From: JANWZL01 sp041640815
GTDB lineage: Bacteria > Pseudomonadota > Gammaproteobacteria > Burkholderiales > Thiobacillaceae
Assembly (NCBI GenBank): GCA_041640815.1
Contig: JBEPZO010000022.1
Span: forward strand, 1-30,966
Direction of reading: 5' to 3'
DNA: 30,966 bases
Below are positions 7,625-14,958 of this stretch, piece after piece; position 1 is the stretch's first letter; every line of letters starts with the position of its first letter. The notes below the pieces were generated by a model. That model did not search any database. It had not been told where the DNA came from and worked only from the letters and a program-made list of their open reading frames with translations. Made by a program: the position numbers and the translations under genes.

Positions 7625-8357
7625 GGTGTACCGGTGGGGTTCTGGGCGCGTCTTCCAAGGCTTGGGCGCGGATCGGTTTCAGGTCATAGCGGCGCTGTCC
7701 GATCGGGGTCTTGAAGCCCACGTGTTTCTTGATGATTACCCCCACCGGGCAGACCTCCACCGCCTTGTCGGTGACGGCGATATCGGTGTCGATGAGCCGC
7801 CCGGACTCGGCGCTCACGATCAGGCGGCGGCTGATGCCGCGGCCGGCGAGGGAGAACACCCCCTTGCCGTCGACCTCCTCCGAGGCGCGCACGCACAGCT
7901 TGCACAGCACGCAGCGGTTGAAGTCGAGCAGCAGGTCCGGGTGCGAGGCATCCACCGGCCGGTCGAGGAAGAAGTGGCGAAAGCCGGCGGTCATCACGCC
8001 CAGGTCATAGCCCAGCGCCTGCAGCACGCAGTTGCCGCTCTTCTCGCACGAGGGGCAGAAATGGTTGCCCTCGGCGAACAGCATCTGCACCAGGGTACGG
8101 CGCAGGTCGTTGAGTTCCTCGGTCTCGCTCTCTACCGTCATGCCTGGCTGGGCCGGCAGGGTGCAGGCGGCGGCCGGCCGGCCGTTCGCCCGTACCGTGC
8201 AAAGCCTGCAGCTGCCGTGCGGCACGAACTCCGGGTGATAGCACAGGTGCGGGATGTAGCGCCCGGCTGCGAGCGCGGCCTGGATAACGGTCTGACCGGG
8301 CTCGAAAGGGATCTCCTCGCCGTCCAATAGGAAGGTGGGGCGCGCTGCGTCGTTCAT
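7617..8357 (-). CDS. hoxU: NAD-reducing hydrogenase diaphorase subunit HoxU
   Basis: HoxU carries a chain of Fe-S clusters between HoxF and the HoxYH dimer, resembling the N-terminus of complex I NuoG. In this 246-residue protein C39, C50, C53 and C65 form a plant-ferredoxin-type [2Fe-2S] site, H97 region with C101, C104 and C110 (HFCPSCEKSGNC) forms the His-Cys3 [4Fe-4S] site, and C149/C152/C155 (CVLCKLC) with C203 (CPVG) forms another [4Fe-4S] site. I used ATG 8355-8357; a TTG two codons upstream is possible but less likely. It starts 13 bases after hoxF. Confidence 0.95.
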   Translation of the reverse strand: MNDAARPTFLLDGEEIPFEPGQTVIQAALAAGRYIPHLCYHPEFVPHGSCRLCTVRANGRPAAACTLPAQPGMTVESETEELNDLRRTLVQMLFAEGNHFCPSCEKSGNCVLQALGYDLGVMTAGFRHFFLDRPVDASHPDLLLDFNRCVLCKLCVRASEEVDGKGVFSLAGRGISRRLIVSAESGRLIDTDIAVTDKAVEVCPVGVIIKKHVGFKTPIGQRRYDLKPIRAQALEDAPRTPPVHHG

Positions 8358-8370
8358 GTCCAAGATTGCC

Positions 8371-10167
8371 TCACAGATGCGCCCTGGCGTCGTCGCGACC
8401 GGTCATCTGGCGCGCGATGGCGAGCGCGCCGTCGAGGTCGAAGGCTGGTTCGAAGTAAAGCGATTTCAGCCGCCGCTGGATCGCCGGGCGGAAGCGTTGC
8501 ATGACGTCGCGGATCGGGTTGCAAGCGGTGTGTCCGAGGCCGCAGTGGGCGGCAAGGTGCATGACCTGCTGCAGCTTGCAGATCTCCTCCACATCGTGTT
8601 GAGCACCGCGACCGGCATGGATCTTGTCGAAGACCATTTTCATCATCGCCGTGCCCACCCGGCAAGGGGTACAGAAGCCACAACTTTCGTGGGCGAAGAA
8701 GTGTACGAAGTTGCGCACCACATCGAACATGTCGCGGCTGTCGTCGAAGATCATGAAGGCCCCGGCGGTAGGCAGGTCCTCGAAGGCGATGCGGCGGTCG
8801 AATTCGCTGGCGTCGATGAGGGTGCCCGAGGGGCCGCTCACTTGCACCGCCTGCGGGTTGCGGGCACCACAGTCGGCTAGCACCTGGCGCACCGTCACCC
8901 CAAAGGGGTACTCGTAGATGCCTGGGCGTTCGCAATCGCCAGACACCGATAGCAGCTTGGTGCCAGCCGATTTGCTCGTACCCTGCGCCCGGTACCAGTC
9001 GCCGCCTTCCTTGGCCACGAGGGCGGCTGCACAGAAGGTCTCCACGTTGTTCACCACCGTGGGCTGTCCAAGATAGCCGTGGGTCACTGGATAAGGTGGG
9101 CGGTTGCGCGGGATGCCGCGCTTGCCTTCCAGCGATTCGAGCAAGGCCGACTCCTCGCCGCAGACATAGGCTCCAGCGCCGAGATGGATCTCAATGTCGA
9201 AGTCGAAGCCGGCGCAACCGCAGATGTCTCTCCCCAGCAAGCCGTCCCGCCGCCGGCGGGCGAGGCAGTCGTTGAGGGGGTCGAGCAGATAGCGGTACTC
9301 GCCGCGCAGGTAGAGCAGGCCATGCGTCTTTTTCTCGCCGCCGCCTAAGGCATAGGCGCACACCGTCATCCCCTCGAAGACGAGGTCGGCATGGCGGTTG
9401 AGCAGCACCCGGTCCTTGAAGGTGCCGGGCTCGCCCTCGTCGGCATTACAGACGACGTAATGCGTTGCGCCCGGAGCGTTGCGGCAGGTCTCCCATTTGA
9501 GCCCGGTGCTGAACCCGGCGCCGCCGCGCCCGCGCAGGTTGGCACGCTTGATCTCTTCCAGCGTTGCCTCCGCCCCCCGAGCGAGGGCGGCGCGAATCGC
9601 CTCGCCCGCTTGCATGCGATGGCCTAGCAGGGTGTCCTGGCGGCGGATGTTGTCCTCGATGTTGAACAGCGCCTTGGGCCACAGGGCGACGGGCTGCTGC
9701 GCCAGGATCAGCTCGGCGATCAGGTCCAGGCGCTCGCGGTCGAGGCGCGGGATGGCCCAGCCATTGACCAGGAGACTGGGCCCCTGGTCGCACAGCCCGA
9801 TGCAAGAGGTGGTGTCGATGGACAGCAGGCCGTCTTCGGACAGCTTGCCCTTTTCCACCCACAGCTTCTCGGCCAAGTACGTGAGTAATTGCTCACTACC
9901 CTGCATGCGATCGGTGATGTTGTCGGAGAAAAGCACCCGGTATTGGCCGACGGGCTCGAGGTACAAGAAGCTGTAAAAGGCGGCTACCCCCTCGACACGT
10001 GCGCGTGACAGCCCTAGCCGGCGCGCCAGCTCGGTGATCATGGGCGGCGGCAGCCAGCCGCGCTCCTCCTGCAATTCGCGCAGGATCTGCAGCAGGCGAG
10101 TTGCGTCACCGCCATGTCGGCGCACCACTTCCTCGATGCTGGTGTTCAAATCTCGCTGGGCTGTCAT
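8371..10167 (-). CDS. hoxF: NAD-reducing hydrogenase diaphorase subunit HoxF
   Basis: HoxF is the FMN- and NAD-binding subunit that reduces NAD+ with electrons from H2. The 598-residue protein is a fusion of a NuoE-like domain (residues 1 to about 150) and a NuoF-like domain (about 170-560), as in Ralstonia HoxF (about 600 residues). In the second part GRGGAGFSTGLKW (213-225) and GAGAYVCGEESALLESLEG (330-348) are the FMN/NADH motifs, and SCGFCTPCR with HCGLG (C496, C499, C502, C542) binds a [4Fe-4S] cluster. In the NuoE-like part only CIGLC (C122, C126) is present; the earlier Cx4C pair of classical NuoE is missing. ATG 10165-10167 has no clear ribosome site. It is the first gene of the operon hoxFUYH-protease, transcribed away from gshA. 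Confidence 0.96.
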   Translation of the reverse strand: MTAQRDLNTSIEEVVRRHGGDATRLLQILRELQEERGWLPPPMITELARRLGLSRARVEGVAAFYSFLYLEPVGQYRVLFSDNITDRMQGSEQLLTYLAEKLWVEKGKLSEDGLLSIDTTSCIGLCDQGPSLLVNGWAIPRLDRERLDLIAELILAQQPVALWPKALFNIEDNIRRQDTLLGHRMQAGEAIRAALARGAEATLEEIKRANLRGRGGAGFSTGLKWETCRNAPGATHYVVCNADEGEPGTFKDRVLLNRHADLVFEGMTVCAYALGGGEKKTHGLLYLRGEYRYLLDPLNDCLARRRRDGLLGRDICGCAGFDFDIEIHLGAGAYVCGEESALLESLEGKRGIPRNRPPYPVTHGYLGQPTVVNNVETFCAAALVAKEGGDWYRAQGTSKSAGTKLLSVSGDCERPGIYEYPFGVTVRQVLADCGARNPQAVQVSGPSGTLIDASEFDRRIAFEDLPTAGAFMIFDDSRDMFDVVRNFVHFFAHESCGFCTPCRVGTAMMKMVFDKIHAGRGAQHDVEEICKLQQVMHLAAHCGLGHTACNPIRDVMQRFRPAIQRRLKSLYFEPAFDLDGALAIARQMTGRDDARAHL

Positions 10168-10495
10168 GAAATAAAAGGCTAATCAAAGGATGTGTCTTTC
10201 TGATGAAAGATAGTAGAAAGTGTAGCAAGAGTTGACTGATTGCCAAGGTGCGATCGATTTCGGTTTAAGGCTTCATGCGTAGCTGTAGACGCGGCTTATC
10301 CGGCTGCGCAGGGCGCCCATGGCTGATGACCCATCAGCGTGTCTGCCACATGACTCGCTAGTCTGCTTCGAAGGCCGCCAGTGGAAAATTTCCACCATCC
10401 GCATGCATAACGGTACGCCAATGGCGCAAAATCTTCGCGGCGTGTGGCTCTATGTTATGGCCTGTTAAACTCTAGCATCCTAATCGTCGCCGTCT
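10168..10495. other. Divergent hoxF/gshA intergenic region with two inverted repeats
   Basis: This 328-bp gap between divergent genes holds two exact inverted repeats: GCTGATG-ACC-CATCAGC at 10322-10338 and GTGGAAA-A-TTTCCAC at 10381-10395. Both have 7-bp arms and could be operators. The gshA side has an AT-rich stretch (TGTTAAACT near 10462) that may serve as a -10 box, with no Shine-Dalgarno sequence in front of the gshA ATG. Confidence 0.6.
10219..10246 (-). promoter_or_regulatory. Possible sigma70 promoter of the hox operon
   Basis: On the minus strand TTGGCA (10246-10241) and TACACT (10224-10219) are 16 bases apart and point to hoxF, about 50 bases upstream of its ATG. I looked for a sigma54 site, as used by Ralstonia hox genes, and found no copy with correct GG/GC spacing. 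Confidence 0.4.
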
Positions 10496-11821
10496 ATGGT
10501 CCCCCATCTCACCACCGCCCTCACCGGCCCGCTGCTGGAGCTGGAAAAACACGTCATCGCCGCCCAGGCAGACATCGAGCACTGGTTCCGCGTGCAATGG
10601 CACGAACACGCGGCGCCGTTCTATTCCTCGGTGGACCTGCGCAACGCCGGCTACAAGGTGGCGCCGGTGGACACCAACCTGTTCCCGGGCGGCTTCAACA
10701 ACTTGAACCCCGCCTTTACCCCCTTGGCGGTGCAGGCGGCGCAGGTGGCGGTGGAGAAGCTCTGCACCACGGCGCAACGGCTGCTGCTCATCCCGGAGAA
10801 CCACACCCGCAACCGCTACTACCTGCAGAACGTCGCCGCCCTGGCCGACATCCTGCGCAAGACGGGGCTTACGGTACGCATCGGTAGCCTCATCCCCGGT
10901 CTGCGCGAGCCGCTGCTTTTAGACCTGCCGGATGGACAGGTGCTCAAACTGGAACCGGTGCTGCGCGAGGGCAACCGGCTCAAGTTGCGCGACGCGGCGA
11001 CAGCGGACGGGCGTTTCGACCCCTGCGCCGTGCTGCTCAACAACGACCTCTCTGGCGGCGTGCCGGAGGTCCTGCAAGGCCTGGACCCAGACCAGACCCT
11101 GATGCCGCCCCTGCATGCCGGCTGGGTGAGGCGGCGCAAGTCGAACCACTTCCGCGCCTATGCGGCGCTCGCCGAGGCCCTGGCACGCTTGCTCGGCATC
11201 GACCCCTGGCTCATCAACCCCTATTTCAGCGTCTGCAGCGGCGTCGATTTCATGTCCCGCCAGGGCGAGGAGTGTCTGGCCACGCGCGTCGAGGAGCTGC
11301 TGGAGCGCATCCGTGCGAAATACGCCGAATACAGCATCGACCGCGAACCTTTCGTCATCGTCAAGGCCGATGCCGGCACCTACGGTATGGGCATCATGAC
11401 CGTCAAGGGCGCCGACGAGGTGCGCGACCTCAGTCGTCGCGCGCGCAACAAGATGGCGGTGGTGAAGGAGGGGTTGGCGGTAAACCAGGTGCTGATCCAG
11501 GAAGGGGTGTACACCTTCGAGTCGATCAACGAGGCGGTGGCGGAGCCGGTGGTATACATGATCGACCACTATGTCATCGGCGGCTTCTATCGCGTGCATA
11601 CCGGCCGCGGCGCGGACGAGAACCTGAACGCCCCCGGCATGCACTTCGTGCCCCTGGCCTTCGAAGAGGTGGGCAGCTACGCCGATAGCAACGCCCGCCC
11701 CGATGCGCCGGTCAACCGCTTCTATACCTACGGCGTGCTGGCCAGGCTGGCGGCGCTGGCGGCGGCCATCGAGCTGGAGGAGACCGACCCCGAATCCCAT
11801 CCTGACGGGGCGCGTGCATGA
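10496..11821 (+). CDS. gshA: Glutamate--cysteine ligase (A. ferrooxidans type)
   Basis: This enzyme joins glutamate and cysteine with ATP, the first step of glutathione synthesis. The 441-residue sequence is unlike E. coli GshA and matches the separate family first described in Acidithiobacillus ferrooxidans and common in betaproteobacteria (TIGR02049): it begins MVPHLTTALTGPLLELE and contains YKVAPVDTNLFPGGFNNL (about 53-70) and FVIVKADAGTYGMGIMTV (about 284-301), a glycine-rich nucleotide-binding loop. The ATG at 10496 is the only start compatible with this N-terminus. The TGA overlaps the ATG of gshB in an ATGA, so the two enzymes are translationally coupled. Confidence 0.93.
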   Translation: MVPHLTTALTGPLLELEKHVIAAQADIEHWFRVQWHEHAAPFYSSVDLRNAGYKVAPVDTNLFPGGFNNLNPAFTPLAVQAAQVAVEKLCTTAQRLLLIPENHTRNRYYLQNVAALADILRKTGLTVRIGSLIPGLREPLLLDLPDGQVLKLEPVLREGNRLKLRDAATADGRFDPCAVLLNNDLSGGVPEVLQGLDPDQTLMPPLHAGWVRRRKSNHFRAYAALAEALARLLGIDPWLINPYFSVCSGVDFMSRQGEECLATRVEELLERIRAKYAEYSIDREPFVIVKADAGTYGMGIMTVKGADEVRDLSRRARNKMAVVKEGLAVNQVLIQEGVYTFESINEAVAEPVVYMIDHYVIGGFYRVHTGRGADENLNAPGMHFVPLAFEEVGSYADSNARPDAPVNRFYTYGVLARLAALAAAIELEETDPESHPDGARA

Positions 11822-12792
11822 ACCTGCTGTTCGTCGCCGACCCCCTGACGAGTTTCAAGGTTTACAAGGACTCCACCTACGCCATGATGCGCGAGGCGGC
11901 GCGGCGCGGTCATGCCCTTTGGGCCTGCGAGCCGTGCGAGCTGAGCTGGTCTGGCGGGCGCGTCTTGGCCAGCGCCCGGCCGGTGACCTTGCTGCCCCTG
12001 GAGCGCGCCGCCGAGCAGCGGCCGCACGCCGATTGGTTCCGCCTCGGCGAGGCGAGGCCACTGCCCCTGGCCGGCTTCGATGCCGTGCTCATGCGCAAGG
12101 ACCCGCCCTTCGACCAGGACTATCTCTACGCCACCTATCTATTGGAGCTGGCCGAGGCCGACGGGGCGCGGGTGTTCAATCGCCCGCGGGCGCTGCGCGA
12201 CTTCAACGAGAAGCTCGCCATTGCCCGCTTCCTCGAGTTCACCGTGCCGACGCTCGTCAGTAGCCAGGAGGCGCAGATCCGCGCCTTCCTCGCCGAGCAG
12301 GGTGACATCGTGGTGAAGCCCTTAAACGCCATGGGGGGGGCCTCGGTCTTTCGCTTGCGACCGGGCGACGCCAACATCGGCGTGACCATCGAGCTCCTCA
12401 CCCGCCACGGCGCTACCCCGATCATGGCACAGCGCTTCATCCCCGAGATCCGCGACGGCGACAAGCGCATCCTGGTGATCGACGGCGAGGCCGTGCCGTA
12501 TTGCCTTGCCCGCATCCCCGCCCCCGGCGAGACCCGCGGCAACCTCGCCGCCGGCGGGCGCGGCGAGGCACGCCCTTTGACTGCGCGTGACCGCGAGATC
12601 GCGCACACGCTGGGCCCCGCGCTCAAGGCGGCCGGGATTCTGCTCGCCGGGCTGGACGTGATCGGCGACTGGCTCACCGAGGTCAACGTCACCAGTCCCA
12701 CCTGCATGCGCGAGATCACCGACCAGACTGGCTTCGACGTGGCGGCCATGTTCCTGGATGCGTTGGAGAGGGTGGTGAGGGGTGAGGGGTGA
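11818..12792 (+). CDS. gshB: Glutathione synthetase
   Basis: GshB adds glycine to gamma-glutamylcysteine with ATP. The 324-residue protein has the family N-terminus (MNLLFVADPLTSFKVYKDST), the DAVLMRKDPPFDQDYLYATY segment that contacts substrate, and an ATP-grasp fold with the lysine of VVKPLNAMGGASVFRL (about 164-179), the acidic metal ligands around GDKRILVIDGE (about 216-226) and LDVIGDWLTEVNVTSP (about 279-294). It is the usual length (E. coli 316). Its last codons and its stop codon lie inside three tandem copies of the heptamer GGTGAGG (12774-12794), so the C-terminal ERVVRGEG is repeat-derived. Confidence 0.96.
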   Translation: MNLLFVADPLTSFKVYKDSTYAMMREAARRGHALWACEPCELSWSGGRVLASARPVTLLPLERAAEQRPHADWFRLGEARPLPLAGFDAVLMRKDPPFDQDYLYATYLLELAEADGARVFNRPRALRDFNEKLAIARFLEFTVPTLVSSQEAQIRAFLAEQGDIVVKPLNAMGGASVFRLRPGDANIGVTIELLTRHGATPIMAQRFIPEIRDGDKRILVIDGEAVPYCLARIPAPGETRGNLAAGGRGEARPLTARDREIAHTLGPALKAAGILLAGLDVIGDWLTEVNVTSPTCMREITDQTGFDVAAMFLDALERVVRGEG

Positions 12793-12794
12793 GG
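12774..12794 (+). repeat. Three tandem GGTGAGG heptamers at the gshB stop
   Basis: Units lie at 12774-12780, 12781-12787 and 12788-12794, all identical. The gshB TGA (12790-12792) is within the third. The unit is the reverse complement of CCTCACC, the core of the array at 12907-12955. Confidence 0.9.
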
Positions 12795-12811
12795 GGAGTG
12801 GGAGCAGTGTG

Positions 12812-14023
12812 ATGTGGCCTAGGCGGCTTGAGCCCGGCCTTGGTTGCTTTGGGCGATGTCGCAGATCTATAGCCTCGCTCTGGGCCGTTCGCTGGCCTCG
12901 CTTTCGCCTCGCCCCTCGCCGCTCACCCCTCACCCTTCACGCCTCACGCCTCACGGCCGTGCTGGCGCTCTTAGCCAGCCTGACCCTCGCCGCCTGCGGC
13001 CCGGCGCCGATTTACCGCGAGCAGGCCTATGTCTTCGGCACGCTGGTGGAGATCAGCATTTACGGCACGCCGCAGGATCAGGCCCGGCAGGCGGCCGCGC
13101 AGGTGCTGAGGGAATTCGACCGCCTGCACCGCCGGCTGCACGCCTGGCAACCCGGTGAACTGGAGAATCTGAATAACGCCATCGCCCGCGGCGCCGGTCC
13201 GGTGCCGGTGGCGGCTGACCTCCTCGCCATCCTGCGCGATGCGGCCGAATGGTCGCGCCGCGCCGATGGCCTATTCAACCCGGCCATCGGCAATCTCGTG
13301 CGGCTGTGGGGCTTTCATGCCGAGACCTTCGCCCCCCGTTTGCCGCCGGCGGCCGAGGTGGCGCGCTGGGTCGCCGCCGCCCCGCGCATGGATGACCTCG
13401 TCTTCAGCGATGGGCGGGTGGCGAGCCGCAACCCCGCCGTGCGTATCGACTTGGGCGGCTACGCCAAGGGCTATGCCCTGGACCGGGCGGCGGCCATCCT
13501 GCGGGCGGCGGGCATCCGCCATGCCCTGGTGAACATCGGCGGCAACATCATCGCCCTCGGGCGCAGGGGAGAACGCCCTTGGCGGGTGGGCATCCAACAC
13601 CCGCGCCGCGCCGGCGCCATCGCCACCTTGGACTTGCACGACGGCGAGGCCATCGGTACCTCGGGCGACTACCAGCGCTTTTTCGAGCTACAAGGGCGGC
13701 GATACTGCCATATCATCGATCCGCGCCATGGCCAGCCAGTACAGGGCGTGCAGGCGGTGACGGTGATCGCGCGCGGGCCTCGCGCCGGAGTGATTTCCGA
13801 CGTGGCGAGCAAACCCTTGTTCATCGCCGGCGCCTCCGGCTGGCAGGCGATGGCACGCCGGCTGGGCATCGCCGAGGTCATGTTCATCGCTGGCGACGGC
13901 CGCGTCGCCCTCACCGACCGCATGGCCGCTCGCCTGCGCTGGGAGGGGGCACCGCCGCCGCGCCTCGCCGAAGATCGACTAAAGCCTACACCGAAACCGA
14001 GCGGAGCCGAGTTTAGTCATTAG
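12812..14023 (+). CDS. apbE: FAD:protein FMN transferase, lipoprotein (ApbE family)
   Basis: ApbE transfers FMN from FAD to a threonine of target proteins (for example Rnf or Nqr subunits) on the outer face of the inner membrane. The mature part begins at a lipobox, LTLAAC, and includes VRIDLGGYAKGYALDRA, ALVNIGGNI, GTSGDYQRFFELQGRRYCHIIDP with the HIIDP metal/FAD motif, and VISDVASKPLFIAG. The start is uncertain. From ATG 12812 the lipobox Cys is residue 62, far too late for a normal lipoprotein signal, because a heptamer array encodes RLAPRRSPLTLHASR just before it. A GTG at 12782 is earlier still and a GTG at 12959 would leave no positive n-region. Loss of one heptamer would instead place ATG 12856 in frame. 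The gene follows gshB but need not be related in function. Confidence 0.85.
   Translation: MWPRRLEPGLGCFGRCRRSIASLWAVRWPRFRLAPRRSPLTLHASRLTAVLALLASLTLAACGPAPIYREQAYVFGTLVEISIYGTPQDQARQAAAQVLREFDRLHRRLHAWQPGELENLNNAIARGAGPVPVAADLLAILRDAAEWSRRADGLFNPAIGNLVRLWGFHAETFAPRLPPAAEVARWVAAAPRMDDLVFSDGRVASRNPAVRIDLGGYAKGYALDRAAAILRAAGIRHALVNIGGNIIALGRRGERPWRVGIQHPRRAGAIATLDLHDGEAIGTSGDYQRFFELQGRRYCHIIDPRHGQPVQGVQAVTVIARGPRAGVISDVASKPLFIAGASGWQAMARRLGIAEVMFIAGDGRVALTDRMAARLRWEGAPPPRLAEDRLKPTPKPSGAEFSH
12907..12955 (+). repeat. Seven tandem heptamers (CCTCACS type) in the apbE 5' region
   Basis: Consecutive 7-base units from 12907: CCTCGCC, CCTCGCC, GCTCACC, CCTCACC, CTTCACG, CCTCACG, CCTCACG. They are degenerate copies of the reverse complement of the GGTGAGG array 112 bases upstream, so the two arrays could form a long imperfect hairpin in DNA or RNA. 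The array lies in translated sequence if apbE starts at 12812. Confidence 0.9.
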
Positions 14024-14120
14024 TCCATACAACTGCGCTATGTCGGTTCTACTTGTCGCCTAGCAGCGCATTTATGGCCTGGGGGTGTAGCGCCTCAGAC
14101 GCTTATAGCCTAAGTCAGTT

Positions 14121-14669
14121 CTACCTAGTGGGTGGCATTTCTGGAGAGTCAAATGCGCGCATCGATCGAGACCGGCAGTCCCCGAGCAGGGGGGTAACCA
14201 GCTGCTCGAGTCGGGCATAGTGCACTTGGCCGCTCACCTTGTGGCGCAGCCAGCCCTGCCGGTCGACGATGAACGAGGTGGGCAGGCGGTCGATGCCGCC
14301 AAAGGCCGCCGTCACCCCGGCTGCCGCCAGCGGGGCAGGGAAGGTGTAACCCTTGTCGCGCATGAAGCGCTTCACTGTCTCCGCCTCCTCGTCCACGCTG
14401 AAGGCGACGATCTCGAAGCCGCAGTGCCGGTAAGCGTCGCGGAAGGCCTGCATCGCCGGCATCTCGTGCCGGCAGTAGGGGCACCAGGTGGCCCAGAAGT
14501 TGATGAGCACCACCTGGCCGCGCAGGTCGGAAAGGCGCTTCCCCGCCTCCAGCGCTACGTCCGGTGCCGGCTTGCTCAGCTCGTCGACCCAGGCCGGCGG
14601 TCGAAACCACAGATAGACGATCAGGCCCAGCAAGAGCAGGGTAAGCGGGCTGGGCCGTAATTTGCGCAT
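14121..14669 (-). CDS. TlpA/ResA-type thiol:disulfide protein with thioredoxin fold
   Basis: The 182-residue protein starts MRKLRPSPLT followed by a hydrophobic segment (about 9-21, LLLLGLIVYLWF), so it is anchored in the inner membrane with its thioredoxin domain in the periplasm. The active site is WATWCPYCRHEMP (about 66-78) in the TlpA/ResA style, with the cis-proline region at DRLPTSFIVDRQG (about 134-146). Such proteins reduce cysteines of apocytochromes or other exported substrates, and the specific partner cannot be told. I chose ATG 14667-14669, which follows an AAGGCAA ribosome-site-like stretch, over a TTG ten codons upstream. The C-terminal 20 residues after GDCRSR are not typical of the family. 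It is transcribed toward apbE (convergent). Confidence 0.88.
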   Translation of the reverse strand: MRKLRPSPLTLLLLGLIVYLWFRPPAWVDELSKPAPDVALEAGKRLSDLRGQVVLINFWATWCPYCRHEMPAMQAFRDAYRHCGFEIVAFSVDEEAETVKRFMRDKGYTFPAPLAAAGVTAAFGGIDRLPTSFIVDRQGWLRHKVSGQVHYARLEQLVTPLLGDCRSRSMRAFDSPEMPPTR

Positions 14670-14699
14670 CAGTTGCCTTGCCTTCACCGACCAAATCAA

Positions 14700-14958
14700 A
14701 CCAAACGCAGCCGATGCCGCATCACACTTAGACTAAAGACGGAACGCCACCCTTTGCTTGCGGTCGGTCAATGTGACTCATATCACGCGCTTGCACTAAG
14801 CGAGTGGCAACCGGCGGCCTGTCATGATATGCGAACCTGCTCATGCACACGACAACGCGACTTGTTACAGTCTTCATTCAGCTAGAGGGAGGGTCGACAC
14901 TGCTTGAGCCGGCGCGGCGGCGTTACAATGGCGGCATAAACCCAAGAGGAATCCGTCA
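14700..14958. other. Divergent region between tlpA-like gene and argJ with a CRP/FNR-like palindrome
   Basis: TGTGA-CTCATA-TCACG (14772-14787) matches the CRP-type half-site arrangement with one mismatch. Closer to argJ, TACAAT at 14924-14929 may be a -10 box, with TTGAGC at 14904-14909 too close (14 bases) to be an ordinary -35. An AAGAGGAA ribosome site at about 14944-14951 precedes argJ. Confidence 0.4.

Noticed and set aside
10168..10495. Sigma54 promoter for the hox operon
   Set aside because: Best candidates (for example TGGCAG near 10348 on the minus strand) lack the GC at -12 or have wrong spacing.
12774..12955. CRISPR array
   Set aside because: Units are 7 bases in contiguous tandem without spacers.
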